Under the pieces are notes generated by a model. The model did not search any database and was not told the DNA's origin. It saw only the letters and a list, made by a program, of their open reading frames with translations. 64,000 nucleotides of DNA, taken from contig NZ_CP026372.1 of assembly GCF_002953135.1 (NCBI RefSeq), forward strand, positions 1,612,001 through 1,676,000, given 5' to 3'. Within the stretch, counting starts at the first letter, position 1; every line of letters starts with the position of its first letter. A program made the translations under genes and the position numbers. The stretch comes from Sphingobium sp. SCG-1. Its GTDB lineage: Bacteria; Pseudomonadota; Alphaproteobacteria; Sphingomonadales; Sphingomonadaceae. Of this stretch, positions 33,528 through 42,555 are shown one piece after another.

Positions 33528-35663
33528 ATGACACGTGGTCAGGTCAACGGAAAAGTGTGGATGAGTGCCGCCAAGGGGGCGTTGCTCCCGCTGGCGACAT
33601 TGATGGTCGTCCTGTTTATGATGGTGCCGGTGCCGTCGCTGATGCTGGACATCGGCTTCATCACCAACATCATGATTTCCCTCGCGGTGCTGATGGTCGC
33701 GCTGAACGCTGCCAAGCCGCTGGACTTCTCCAGTTTCCCGACGGTTTTGTTGTTCGCAACGCTCCTGCGGCTGGCGCTGAACGTCGCATCAACGCGCGTC
33801 GTGCTGGTGTCGGGGCATACTGGATCGGATGCGGCGGGCCATGTGATCGAGGCGTTCGGGCATCTGCTGATCGGCGGCGACTATGTCGTCGGTATCTTCG
33901 TGTTCGCAATTTTGATGATTATCAACCTCGTCGTCATCACCAAGGGTGCGGGTCGCGTATCCGAAGTGTCCGCCCGCTTCACGCTGGACGCGATGCCCGG
34001 CAAGCAGATGGCGATCGATGCCGATCTTAATGCTGGCCTGATGACCCCGGAAGAAGCCAAGCTGCGCCGCGCGGAAATCGCGACGGAGGCGGATTTTTAC
34101 GGTTCGATGGACGGTGCGTCCAAGTTCGTGAAGGGTGACGCGGTTGCGGGCATCCTGATCCTCGTCATCAACATTATCGGCGGCATCGTGCTTGGCACGG
34201 TGAGCCACGGCCTGTCGCTGAGCCAGGCCGCGTCGACCTACATCATCCTCGCCATCGGCGATGCGCTGGTGGCGCAGGTTCCTGCCTTGCTGCTCTCCAT
34301 CGCCGCCGCCTCCATCGTCACGCGCGTCAAGTCGGAGATGGACCTGTCGGGCCAGATCGCCAGCCAGTTTGGCGCTGGCAAGGCTTGGGTGCCGGTCGCC
34401 GCCATCCTCGCGTTTCTGGGCATCCTGCCCGGCATGCCGCATCTTATCATCCTGCCTGCTGCCGTGCTGTGCGGCTTCCTTGCCTGGAAGCTCAACAAGG
34501 CGGCGAAGACCAAGGCCAATGCGCCGGAACCCGTCGCGGAAGCGCCGAACCCCGCCAATATCGAGTGGGACGATGTGTCCGACGGCGCGGTGCTGGGCCT
34601 TGAGATCGGTTATGGCCTGATCGGCATGGTCGACGAACGCAAGGGTGCACCGCTGATGGCGCGCATCACCGGCATCCGCCGACAGCTTTCGCGCGAACTC
34701 GGGTTCGTGGTGCCGATGGTGCGCGTGAAGGATAACCTCGCGCTTGAACCCAACGCCTATCGCATCACCATTGCCGGTGTCGTGGTCGGTGAAGATGAAA
34801 TCTGGCCGGACGATCTTCTGGCCCTCGACAGTGGCGCGCTGGAAGGCGAAGTCGACGGACGCCTCTGCAAGGATCCGACCTTCGGTCTGGATGCGGTGTG
34901 GATCGGGCAGGAGAAGCGGAGCGAAGCGGTCGTCTGCGGCTACACTGTGGTCGATCCGGCGACCGTGGTGGCGACGCACCTTAATCAGCTCATCGCGATG
35001 AACGCTGCCGAGATGTTCGGCTTGGACGAAGCCCGCAAGCTGCTGGACGCGCTGAAGGAAAATGCGCCGCAGTTGGTCGATGGCCTTACGCCGGGGATGA
35101 TGAGCCTCGCGCAGATTTCCGCTGTGTGTCGCTCGCTGCTGATCGAGGGCATTGCGCTGAAGGACTTCCGCCGGATTTGCGAGGCGATGATCGACGCGGC
35201 GCGGCCCGACTATAGCCATGAGCAATTGGTCGAGGCGGTGCGTCAGCGGATCGGTTCGCTGATTATCCAGGGGCTGGTGCCCGTGAAGATGCCGCTGCCC
35301 GTCATCACGCTGGACGGTGAACTGGAGGCATTGCTGGCGCAGGCGATGCGTCTGGCGGGGGATGCGCGGCATCCGATCGAGCCAGCCCTCGCCAATCGGA
35401 TCATCGAGGCTGTCACGATGGCCGCGCGGCCGATCATGGGACAGGCGCGCAACTTTGCGATCGTCACGTCGCCGATGGCGCGTCGGGCGCTTGCACGACT
35501 TTTTAAGCCTCATCTGCCAGAAACGCCTGTGCTGTCCTTCCTGGAGATTCCCGACGGGAAGCCCGTGGAAGTGGTGGCTGTGGTGGGGGGCGATCAGCAG
35601 CGCGCCGTGCCGCGTCATGATCCGGTGTCGATCGGTGCCCCGATCCGCGAACGAATCGCCTAA
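33528..35663 (+). CDS. flhA: Flagellar export gate protein FlhA
   Basis: 711 residues, the largest subunit of the type III export gate. The N-terminal half has about eight membrane helices with LLRLALNVASTRVVL and the FHIPEP-type cytoplasmic signature in GRVSEVSARFTLDAMPGKQMAIDADLNAG (in part, residues 140-168). The C-terminal half is the cytoplasmic docking domain for chaperone-substrate complexes. It is placed apart from fliPQR-flhB, in an operon with the transglycosylase and fliA. Confidence 0.97.
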   Translation: MTRGQVNGKVWMSAAKGALLPLATLMVVLFMMVPVPSLMLDIGFITNIMISLAVLMVALNAAKPLDFSSFPTVLLFATLLRLALNVASTRVVLVSGHTGSDAAGHVIEAFGHLLIGGDYVVGIFVFAILMIINLVVITKGAGRVSEVSARFTLDAMPGKQMAIDADLNAGLMTPEEAKLRRAEIATEADFYGSMDGASKFVKGDAVAGILILVINIIGGIVLGTVSHGLSLSQAASTYIILAIGDALVAQVPALLLSIAAASIVTRVKSEMDLSGQIASQFGAGKAWVPVAAILAFLGILPGMPHLIILPAAVLCGFLAWKLNKAAKTKANAPEPVAEAPNPANIEWDDVSDGAVLGLEIGYGLIGMVDERKGAPLMARITGIRRQLSRELGFVVPMVRVKDNLALEPNAYRITIAGVVVGEDEIWPDDLLALDSGALEGEVDGRLCKDPTFGLDAVWIGQEKRSEAVVCGYTVVDPATVVATHLNQLIAMNAAEMFGLDEARKLLDALKENAPQLVDGLTPGMMSLAQISAVCRSLLIEGIALKDFRRICEAMIDAARPDYSHEQLVEAVRQRIGSLIIQGLVPVKMPLPVITLDGELEALLAQAMRLAGDARHPIEPALANRIIEAVTMAARPIMGQARNFAIVTSPMARRALARLFKPHLPETPVLSFLEIPDGKPVEVVAVVGGDQQRAVPRHDPVSIGAPIRERIA

Positions 35664-35677
35664 GGAGCGACGCGTCG

Positions 35678-36412
35678 ATGTATATGAAGAAGATAACCGC
35701 GGCAGACGCCAACACCTACGGGCGTGATGCGGGGCCGATGAGTCCGGCGAACCTGTCGAAGCAATATATGCCGCTGGTCCGTAAGATCGCCTGGCATGTG
35801 CACGGGCGGGTATCGAGCGCGATCGAGATTGAGGATCTGCTGCAGATCGGAATGCTGGCGCTGGTCGAAGCCGCGAATGGCTTTGAAGATCGCGGGCATG
35901 GCTTTGCGACTTATGCGCAGATGCGCGTGCGCGGGGCAATGATCGACCATCTGCGGCGGCACGCGACGCTATGCCGCTCCGCGATGGCTACACGCAAAAA
36001 ATTGGGCAAGGCGCGCGGCGAACTGGAGCAGCGGCTGGGGCGCGTGCCGACCGAAGCGGAAATGTCGGGGCATCTGGAAATGGCGCCTTCGGACTATCGC
36101 ATTGCCGCCGACAGTGCGGAGATGGTGCAGCATACGAGTATCGAGGACGCCTATTCGGATCAGTCGATGTGGTTCGCGGACGTCGAGGATCGCGCCGATG
36201 AAGTTCTCGAGCGCGAGAGCCTGAAGAAGGCCATCGCGTCAGGCATCGGTAAGCTACCGCAACGGGAAGCCATGGTGCTGCAACTCTATTTCGTCGAGGA
36301 AATGAACCTTGAGGAGATCGGCCTGACGCTCGACATCGGCGCGGCGCGGGTTTGCCAGATCAAGAAAGCGGCTCTGGACAAACTCCGCGGCATGCTGAGC
36401 GATTGGGACTGA
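35678..36412 (+). CDS. fliA: Flagellar sigma factor FliA (sigma-28)
   Basis: 244-residue sigma-70-family factor of the FliA/WhiG group, with region 2 (EIEDLLQIGMLALVEAANGF, then FATYAQMRVRGAMIDHLRR), region 3 and region 4 (LPQREAMVLQLYF, then ICQ-like ARVCQIKKAALDKL). It would direct transcription of the flagellin genes, fliD and the gene at 57868, whose promoters share TAAA-N15-xCCGT. FlgM at 31990 is the expected antagonist. AAGGAG lies 10 bases before the ATG. It converges on mdoH with three bases between. Confidence 0.96.
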   Translation: MYMKKITAADANTYGRDAGPMSPANLSKQYMPLVRKIAWHVHGRVSSAIEIEDLLQIGMLALVEAANGFEDRGHGFATYAQMRVRGAMIDHLRRHATLCRSAMATRKKLGKARGELEQRLGRVPTEAEMSGHLEMAPSDYRIAADSAEMVQHTSIEDAYSDQSMWFADVEDRADEVLERESLKKAIASGIGKLPQREAMVLQLYFVEEMNLEEIGLTLDIGAARVCQIKKAALDKLRGMLSDWD

Positions 36413-36415
36413 TCT

Positions 36416-38347
36416 CTATGCGTCGTTGGCCACGCTGATCGGTGCGGTCCAAACCGACGTCGACCGACCCACTGACAGCCGCGTACGCAGCGGACGATAG
36501 CTGGTAAGCTGCCACCAAGCCTTGGGCACGATCAACAGGCTACGCGTTTCCAGCACACGCCCAAGATCCTTGCGCGCCGTGACGGCAGCCAGAACCGGCG
36601 CGAACAGCAGGCCAAGCACGATCGGCAAAAGCCAGATCATCGTGATGCCGGATAACAGGCCACCAACCAGAATGATGGCCCCCAAAGCCACATGGTAACG
36701 GAACGTCCGAAAAGCGTCCGCCATCGGAATGCCGTCGCAATCGCGCGTCTGACCGTTCCAGGCGCTTTTGCGACCCGACAGGATGCTCACCAGATTGATG
36801 CTGTGCGTCAGCATCTGGATCGGCGCAGCGAGTATCGAGAGAAGCGTCTCGATCAGAGCACCAGCCCATAGTCGAACTGGGCCACCAAAGGCCGTCCGCC
36901 GTTCTTCGTCACGCAGCGTCAGGACGATCGCCATCAGCTTGGGACCAAACAGCAGCATCAGCGTGAGCAGCAGCAAGCCATCGGCGGGCAGCACGGCATT
37001 GGCGCGCCAAGCTCCCGCCATTTCGCCACCGATGACCAGCAGGATCAGGCATAACCACATCGGCGACGTCACATAGGCCGACGCGCCGACGAGTAACTGG
37101 AAACGGTTTACGACGTGCAGCCCAGCGATGCGCGCGATCAGCGGCACATGCTGGATATTACCCTGGCACCAGCGACGGTCGCGAATGGCTAGGTCGGGCA
37201 GAGACGGGGGGAATTCCTCAAAGCTGTCGTCCGTCATGACCATGCGAACCGCCCAGCCGCGACGGCGGAGGAGGGCGGCTTCGACCATGTCGTGACTCAT
37301 GATGTGACCACCGAAAGGCGCCCGGCCCTTGAGTTCGGGAAGGCCGCAGCTCTCGGCAAAGGCGCTGACGCGAATGATGGCGTTATGGCCCCAGAAGGTC
37401 GCCTGACGATCGGACCACCAGATCGCGCCAATCGCCGACATCGGGCCATAAAGGCGGCTCGCGAACTGCTGCCATTTTGCGAACAGCGTCTGCGCTCCGA
37501 CGACGGCGGGAATGGTCTGGATCAGCGCGACATTGGGTTCGCGGTCCATTTGCGCGGCGAGCTGGCTCATCGTCTTGCCGCTCATCACGCTGTCCGCATC
37601 GAGCACGATCATATATTCGTAAGCACCGCCGAACCGGCGCACCCAATCAGCGACGTTACCGGGCTTGCGGCCGACGTTGATGTCCCGCCGCCTGTAATAG
37701 ACGGGGCGCACGAAGGCTTCCTTCACGCACTCATAGGCTTCTTCTTCGGACTTCCCGTTTTCCGTATTGGAGTCGGACAGGATGAAGAAGTCGAACTGAT
37801 GATTGCCAGGCAACTTCTCCAGCGAACGCTCCATAATGGAAAGCCGCCCGATGATCGTTAGAAAGTCCTCGTTGCATACGGGAAGGAGGATGGCGGCGCG
37901 GCCCTCCGGCACGCGGGTCGTCGATCTTTGATACCCACGGCTATTATGCACGTCCCGCCAGAGAATCAGCGCGAAACCGATCGCACTATTGGCGAAGCCG
38001 AAGGCGATCCAGGCGAAAAGCGGCACGGCAAGGGCCAGATAGGCGATTTCCCACGCGGAAAAGCCATGAGGTTGAAGCGCGTCCGTCATCATCATGACGC
38101 CGAACACCGATGTCGCAATGGAAATCAGTAGCAGAACCGAGATGCGCGAAATGCCCCGCGCAACGGGGGGAGTAGGACGGGAATGCGGCGGCGCGACCGA
38201 AAAGTCCTGCACCGGCATCGCAATAGGACATTCCAGCGGCAAGGCGGAGGAATGTGCAGGCTTGGGCTTGGCGACCGAGGCGTTATGACGAGTTAGATTC
38301 TGCTTCTGGATGGGTCTTCGCGTTTCATGCTCAATTACATTATCCAT
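36416..38347 (-). CDS. mdoH: Glucans biosynthesis glucosyltransferase MdoH/OpgH
   Basis: Inner-membrane family 2 glycosyltransferase that makes the backbone of osmoregulated periplasmic glucans from UDP-glucose. About 643 residues with membrane helices before (residues 70-125) and after the catalytic domain; catalytic motifs are YEYMIVLDADSVMSG, MSHDMVEAALLRRRGW and the RDRRWCQGN (QxxRW-type) box. The start at 38347 (MDNVIEHETRRP) is preferred over an 18-residue longer frame. It follows mdoG in one leftward operon inserted between fliA and the flagellin genes. Confidence 0.93.
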   Translation of the reverse strand: MDNVIEHETRRPIQKQNLTRHNASVAKPKPAHSSALPLECPIAMPVQDFSVAPPHSRPTPPVARGISRISVLLLISIATSVFGVMMMTDALQPHGFSAWEIAYLALAVPLFAWIAFGFANSAIGFALILWRDVHNSRGYQRSTTRVPEGRAAILLPVCNEDFLTIIGRLSIMERSLEKLPGNHQFDFFILSDSNTENGKSEEEAYECVKEAFVRPVYYRRRDINVGRKPGNVADWVRRFGGAYEYMIVLDADSVMSGKTMSQLAAQMDREPNVALIQTIPAVVGAQTLFAKWQQFASRLYGPMSAIGAIWWSDRQATFWGHNAIIRVSAFAESCGLPELKGRAPFGGHIMSHDMVEAALLRRRGWAVRMVMTDDSFEEFPPSLPDLAIRDRRWCQGNIQHVPLIARIAGLHVVNRFQLLVGASAYVTSPMWLCLILLVIGGEMAGAWRANAVLPADGLLLLTLMLLFGPKLMAIVLTLRDEERRTAFGGPVRLWAGALIETLLSILAAPIQMLTHSINLVSILSGRKSAWNGQTRDCDGIPMADAFRTFRYHVALGAIILVGGLLSGITMIWLLPIVLGLLFAPVLAAVTARKDLGRVLETRSLLIVPKAWWQLTSYRPLRTRLSVGRSTSVWTAPISVANDA

Positions 38348-38453
38348 TGCGGAATTTATCCCTCTTGGCGTCGCACGCCTGCCTCGATCTCTCCCGAACA
38401 TGATTCATGTTTACTATTTTCAACATAAATGGAGGATGTACGAGGAAGTTCCG

Positions 38454-39950
38454 TCAAGCGTTCAGAGGATAATGCACCATTTCGGATATCGCGTTTTCGC
38501 CACGCCTCAACTGAACGCGAAGTTCAGCACCAAGACCGGGATCGGGCTGCACATCGATAACTGAGCGCCAGCGACCGGCTTGCCCCAAAACCGGGTAGCA
38601 TGCGCTTTTGAGGACTTTTGCATGCGCAGCCTCAGTCCATGCTGATATGCCACTGCCCTCCGACGGCCCTCCGGCAAAATCCATCACAATACGAATGCCG
38701 CCGGTTTCGATTGCCCCACGAAAGATTTCGACCAAGGGCAACAGCGAAGAGGCTGGCGCGGGGGCATCGTCCTGCCAGTCGAGCCGGTACGAAAAATCGA
38801 TTCGACGGCCGGGCGCAGCGGCGACTGCCGGAACCCAGTAAGCCGCGACATTGTCGTTATACTCGCTATCAGCCGAATATTCGTAGAGTCGAACCTGCCC
38901 CTCGCCGAACGGCTGGCGCGATGTCGCGAAAAGGGAAGGGCGGCGTTCGTAGAATACGCCGTCGTCCTGATAATGATCGAAGTTGCGATCCCGCTGTAGC
39001 AAGCCGAATCCTTTGGCATTGGGTTCGGTGAAGCTGCTGACATGCGGCGCGGCCGGGTTGATAAGGGGCCGGGCCTGAACGCCACCATTGGCTGATCGGA
39101 TCAGCAGCGTATCAGAATCGTGGATTTCGGGCCGCCAGTCGGCCGCCTGCTTGCGATGCGCCTGATCGTACCAGAACATGCTGGTCATCGGCATGAGGCC
39201 CAATTCCGCAATGGCGCGTCGGGGGAACAGCGCAGCGTCGATATCCTGATGCACGCCCATCTCATCGATGCTGTTGCGCAGGCGATAAGCGCCGGTGATC
39301 CCCGGACCGTCGAGCAGCGCATACACCGTCACTGCGTTCGGCCCGTCATGTTCGAGCCAGAAGTGGGTAAAGCGCGGAAATTCCTCCTTGCCTAGGCTGG
39401 TGTCGATGGCGATGGCGCGAGCAGAGAGGCCATATTGCTTCCGGGCGCCGGACGCACGGAAATAGCTGGCACCCATGAACACCAGCCAGTCGGCATCGCG
39501 CGCTTTTGTCATCACGCGGAAGCCGGCAAATCCTGCGTCTGACCCCAGGGCAATGACGGGGCTGTCCGAGGGCATGTCGAAGTAGGATGTGTCATACGCC
39601 AACGGAGTAGCGCGGCCGTTTTCCACGATGTGAAGGAAGACAGGCTGGTTGGCATAGCGGCTCAACGGGAAAAGCCGGATGCCGGTCGAGTCTTTGCGAT
39701 CATTCCAGATCGTACGATCGTCGCGGAATTGCACCTTGTGAAGCGCGTCGTAGTCTACGGCGTGGGCGCGGGGATGCGGATCGACATTTCGGTAAGGCGT
39801 CTGAGAAAGCGCTTTGGCTCGTCCGACTAGAGTTGCCCAATCGAAACGCTGGGCGGCCGCATCCTTGGTGCGTTGTCCCTGCGCTGCACCGGCCATTAAC
39901 AACGCCGCGCCCGAGGCTGCGACAACTTCCCGTCGGTTCCATTGTGTCAT
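38454..39950 (-). CDS. mdoG: Periplasmic glucan biosynthesis protein MdoG/MdoD
   Basis: 498 residues of the OpgG/OpgD family needed for backbone branching and length of periplasmic glucans. The N-terminus MTQWNRREVVAASGAALLMAG looks like a Tat signal, a feature of OpgD, but the pairing with mdoH is that of opgG; the symbol is therefore tentative. Typical segments are FDWATLVGRAKALSQTPY, YDALHKVQFRDDRTIW and ARDADWLVFMGASYFRASG. It is the first gene of the leftward mdoG-mdoH operon with a gap of 106 bases. Confidence 0.9.
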   Translation of the reverse strand: MTQWNRREVVAASGAALLMAGAAQGQRTKDAAAQRFDWATLVGRAKALSQTPYRNVDPHPRAHAVDYDALHKVQFRDDRTIWNDRKDSTGIRLFPLSRYANQPVFLHIVENGRATPLAYDTSYFDMPSDSPVIALGSDAGFAGFRVMTKARDADWLVFMGASYFRASGARKQYGLSARAIAIDTSLGKEEFPRFTHFWLEHDGPNAVTVYALLDGPGITGAYRLRNSIDEMGVHQDIDAALFPRRAIAELGLMPMTSMFWYDQAHRKQAADWRPEIHDSDTLLIRSANGGVQARPLINPAAPHVSSFTEPNAKGFGLLQRDRNFDHYQDDGVFYERRPSLFATSRQPFGEGQVRLYEYSADSEYNDNVAAYWVPAVAAAPGRRIDFSYRLDWQDDAPAPASSLLPLVEIFRGAIETGGIRIVMDFAGGPSEGSGISAWTEAAHAKVLKSACYPVLGQAGRWRSVIDVQPDPGLGAELRVQLRRGENAISEMVHYPLNA

Positions 39951-40040
39951 CGCCTGCTACTTGGGCAGGACGCGGCAATAATCAAGCGACGCTGGCCGTT
40001 ACGACCGCGAAACGCCGCTTCTTTGCGGCAGATAATCGGA

Positions 40041-40076
40041 AAAGAAGAAACCCTCGCCCGGGGGGACGAGGGTTTC
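40041..40076 (-). terminator. Terminator of flagellin gene 1
   Basis: Minus-strand hairpin with a 10-bp stem (GAAACCCTCG/CGAGGGTTTC, 40047-40056 and 40067-40076) followed by a T-rich TTTCTTC end. It is the distal part of the conserved 3' element. Confidence 0.82.
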
Positions 40077-40192
40077 GGGTGATCCTTGATCGAAAGGTGA
40101 CCCCCGGCGTGGTGGGGACCAAGTTAGCGCCGGGAGCCTATCGAGAGACGCGGTGGACCAAGACCGCGCCGCTCAATTCAGTATCTTGACTA
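40044..40192 (-). repeat. Flagellin 3' element, copy A
   Basis: The whole 149-base stretch from the flagellin 1 stop codon to the terminator is nearly identical to copy C at 42405-42555 (one substitution and a two-base indel noticed) and similar to copy B at 41204-41343. A second possible stem (CCCGGCG 40103-40109, CGCCGGG 40128-40134) precedes the terminator hairpin in transcript order. Confidence 0.85.
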
Positions 40193-41080
40193 TTAACGAA
40201 TGAGGCTCAGGACGTTCTGCTGTGCCTGGTTCGCCTGGGCGAGCATCGCGGTGGATGCCTGCGAGAGGATCTGCTGCTTGGCGAGCGCGGTGGTTTCAGC
40301 CGAGAAGTCGGCGTCTTCGATGCGCGAGCGGGCTTCGGTCAGGTTGGTGACGGTCGAGTCCAGGTTCGAAATCGTCGCTTCGAGACGGTTCTGTACGCCA
40401 CCAAGGTTTGCACGACCTTCCGAGATCATAGCCAGTGCACCCTTGGATGCGGCAGTGGCAGCAAGTTCAGGAGCCGTCGGGGCTGCGGGGTTGGCATAGG
40501 CCGCCACTGCTGCGCCGGTTCCGTCGATCAGGCCCAATGCCAGCGTTGCATTCGCGGACGTAGAGAGATCGATCGTGGACAGGTTGAGGCCGACCAGACT
40601 CATGTCAGCGACTGAGAAGGAGACGGTGTCCGTAGCACCGGTGCCGGTCTGGAGCTGAAAGTTGCCCTTGCTCAGCGTGTTACCGTTGAACTTGGTCGTG
40701 GTGGCGATGTTAGTGATCTGCGCGGTCAAGGCATCGGTTTCCGCCTTGATGCCCGTGCGGTTGGCATCGCTGATGGTGCCGTTGGCGCTCTGGACGGCCA
40801 GTTCGCGGATACGCTGCACGATGTTAGCGATTTCGCCCAGTGCGCCTTCTGCAGTCTGCGTCAGCGAAATGCCATCCTGAGCATTGCGCGAAGCCTGTGC
40901 GAGGCCACGGATGTCGGCAGTCATTTTGGAGGAGATGGCAAGGCCCGCTGCGTCGTCCTTGGCGCTGTTGATGCGCTTGCCGGTCGACAGGCGCTCAAGG
41001 GCCTGCTGAAGGCCAGCGTCGGCCTTTGATGAAGCGTTTGCGGCGCGCAAGGCCGATACGTTAGTTCCGATAACGGTCAT
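40193..41080 (-). CDS. fliC: Flagellin
   Basis: 295-residue filament protein. It has the conserved N-terminal D0/D1 helices (IGTNVSALRAANASSKADAG, LERLSTGKRINSAKDDAAGL) and C-terminal D1/D0 (ARSRIEDADFSAETTALAKQ, then ISQAS-like ILSQASTAMLAQANQAQQN and VLSLIR). The central domain is short and is the only part that differs clearly from the two neighbours. It is the third and longest of three tandem leftward copies, each with its own sigma-28 promoter and terminator. Confidence 0.97.
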   Translation of the reverse strand: MTVIGTNVSALRAANASSKADAGLQQALERLSTGKRINSAKDDAAGLAISSKMTADIRGLAQASRNAQDGISLTQTAEGALGEIANIVQRIRELAVQSANGTISDANRTGIKAETDALTAQITNIATTTKFNGNTLSKGNFQLQTGTGATDTVSFSVADMSLVGLNLSTIDLSTSANATLALGLIDGTGAAVAAYANPAAPTAPELAATAASKGALAMISEGRANLGGVQNRLEATISNLDSTVTNLTEARSRIEDADFSAETTALAKQQILSQASTAMLAQANQAQQNVLSLIR

Positions 41081-41145
41081 GGTAAGTTCCCTTTTCCCGA
41101 ATTACTCAGGTCGCCTGCCCGATATCGGTTGCGGCCTCAGATGTT

Positions 41146-41172
41146 AGAACGGCAGGTGCGCGGGGATATTTA
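41146..41172 (-). promoter_or_regulatory. Sigma-28 promoter of flagellin gene 1
   Basis: On the minus strand TAAA (41169-41172), 15 bases, then GCCGTTCT (41146-41153). The spacing and -10 element are the same as at the other two flagellin genes and at fliD. The leader is about 60 bases. Confidence 0.85.
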
Positions 41173-41200
41173 GAGTCGCGCGGGTTTTTTTGCGTTCTTT

Positions 41201-41236
41201 GAAGAAGAAACCCTCGTCCGGGGGGACGAGGGTTTC
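41201..41236 (-). terminator. Terminator of flagellin gene 2
   Basis: Minus-strand hairpin with a 13-bp stem (GAAACCCTCGTCC and complement, within 41207-41236), longer than in the other two copies, followed by a T-rich end. Confidence 0.82.
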
Positions 41237-41343
41237 GGATGATCCTTGATCGAAAGGTGCCCCCCCGGCATGGTGGGGACCAAATTGCGCCGGGAGCTTA
41301 TCGAGAGACGCGGTGGACCAAGACCGCGCCACTCAATTGGGTA
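41204..41343 (-). repeat. Flagellin 3' element, copy B
   Basis: The most diverged of three copies of the 3' element, spanning the stop codon of flagellin 2 to its terminator. The terminator stem has compensating changes (GTCC/GGAC) that extend the pairing, and the segment CGAGAGACGCGGTGGACCAA is unchanged in all copies. Confidence 0.8.
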
Positions 41344-42189
41344 TTAGCGGATGAGGCTGAGGACATTCTGCTGTGCCTGGTTCGCCTGAGCGAGCATCGC
41401 GGTCGATGCCTGTGAAAGAATCTGCTGCTTGGCGAGCGCGGTGGTTTCAGCCGAGAAGTCGGCGTCTTCGATACGCGAGCGGGCTTCGGTCAGGTTGGCG
41501 ACCGTGGAGTCGAGATTGGAGATCGTCGCTTCCAGACGGTTCTGAATACCGCCAAGATTTGCACGACCTTCCGAGATTACCGCGAGCGACCCCTTGAACG
41601 CGGGCGTGCCGGCGGTTGCCGTGGAGTCACCATCGATCAGCGTCAGGGCAGCGGTTGCGCCAGCGGCGGTCGACAGATCGAGACCGGTCAGGTTCAAGCC
41701 GGCGATGCTCATGTTGGCGACGGAGAACGACACGGTGTCGGTTGCGCCGGTGCCGGTCTGGAGCTGGAAGCTGCCATTGCTCAGCGTGTTGCCATTGAAC
41801 TTGGTGGTGGTGGCGATGTTCGTGATCTGCGCAGTCAGGGCATCGGTTTCTGCCTTGATGCCGGTGCGGTTGGCATTGCTGATCGTGCCGTTGGCGCTCT
41901 GCACGGCCAGTTCGCGGATACGCTGCACGATATTGGCGATTTCGCCGAGTGCGCCTTCCGCGGTCTGCGTCAGCGAAATGCCATCCTGAGCGTTGCGCGA
42001 AGCCTGTGCGAGGCCACGGATGTCGGCGGTCATTTTCGAGGAGATAGCAAGGCCCGCTGCGTCGTCCTTGGCACCATTGATGCGCTTGCCGGTCGACAGG
42101 CGTTCCAGAGCCTGCTGGAGGCCAGCATCGGCCTTGGATGAAGCGTTTGCGGCGCGGAGCGCTGCGACATTGGTTCCGATAACGGTCAT
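41344..42189 (-). CDS. fliC: Flagellin
   Basis: 281-residue filament protein, the middle of three tandem copies. N-terminal (GTNVAALRAANASSKADAG, STGKRINGAKDDAAGL) and C-terminal (RIEDADFSAETTALAKQ, LAQANQAQQNVLSLIR) flagellin regions are almost identical to those of the neighbours. The middle domain, about residues 165-215, is the shortest and most distinct of the three. Such near-identity at the ends points to recent duplication or gene conversion. It is transcribed alone from its own promoter. Confidence 0.97.
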   Translation of the reverse strand: MTVIGTNVAALRAANASSKADAGLQQALERLSTGKRINGAKDDAAGLAISSKMTADIRGLAQASRNAQDGISLTQTAEGALGEIANIVQRIRELAVQSANGTISNANRTGIKAETDALTAQITNIATTTKFNGNTLSNGSFQLQTGTGATDTVSFSVANMSIAGLNLTGLDLSTAAGATAALTLIDGDSTATAGTPAFKGSLAVISEGRANLGGIQNRLEATISNLDSTVANLTEARSRIEDADFSAETTALAKQQILSQASTAMLAQANQAQQNVLSLIR

Positions 42190-42254
42190 GGTAAGTTCCC
42201 TTTCACGAATTACTCAGGTCGCCTTGTCAAATGACGCTCGCGGCCTCGACCATC

Positions 42255-42281
42255 AGAACGGCAGAGAAGAGAGTATATTTA
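42255..42281 (-). promoter_or_regulatory. Sigma-28 promoter of flagellin gene 2
   Basis: On the minus strand TAAA (42278-42281), 15 bases, then GCCGTTCT (42255-42262). It lies 66 bases upstream of the ATG. Confidence 0.85.
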
Positions 42282-42404
42282 GAAACGTATTTACTTTGTT
42301 CTCTGCTTTATGCCGAATGAGGGGCATCTACTTGAAAATAAGCAGCTAAAAATCGTGGATGGCTTGTATGGTCTGCGGCGCCGGCACTGAATTTGCTTAT
42401 CAAC

Positions 42405-42437
42405 GAAGAAACCCTCGCCCGGGGGGACGAGGGTTTC
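42405..42437 (-). terminator. Terminator of flagellin gene 3
   Basis: Minus-strand hairpin with a 10-bp stem (42408-42417 and 42428-42437) and a TTTCTTCG end, matching the terminators after the other flagellin genes. Confidence 0.82.
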
Positions 42438-42555
42438 GGGTGATCCTTGATCGAAAGGCGACCCCCGGCGTGGTGGGGACCAAGTTAGCGCCGGGAGCCT
42501 ATCGAGAGACGCGGTGGACCAAGACCGCGCCGCTCAATTCAGTATCTTGAGACTA
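42405..42555 (-). repeat. Flagellin 3' element, copy C
   Basis: Almost the same as copy A at 40044-40192, including the stem outside the terminator. The identity continues into the C-terminal coding region of the flagellin gene. Confidence 0.85.

Noticed and set aside
40047..42437. CRISPR-like repeats between the flagellin genes
   Set aside because: There are only three copies, each about 1.2 kb apart and each at a gene end; they are duplicated 3' regions with terminators.
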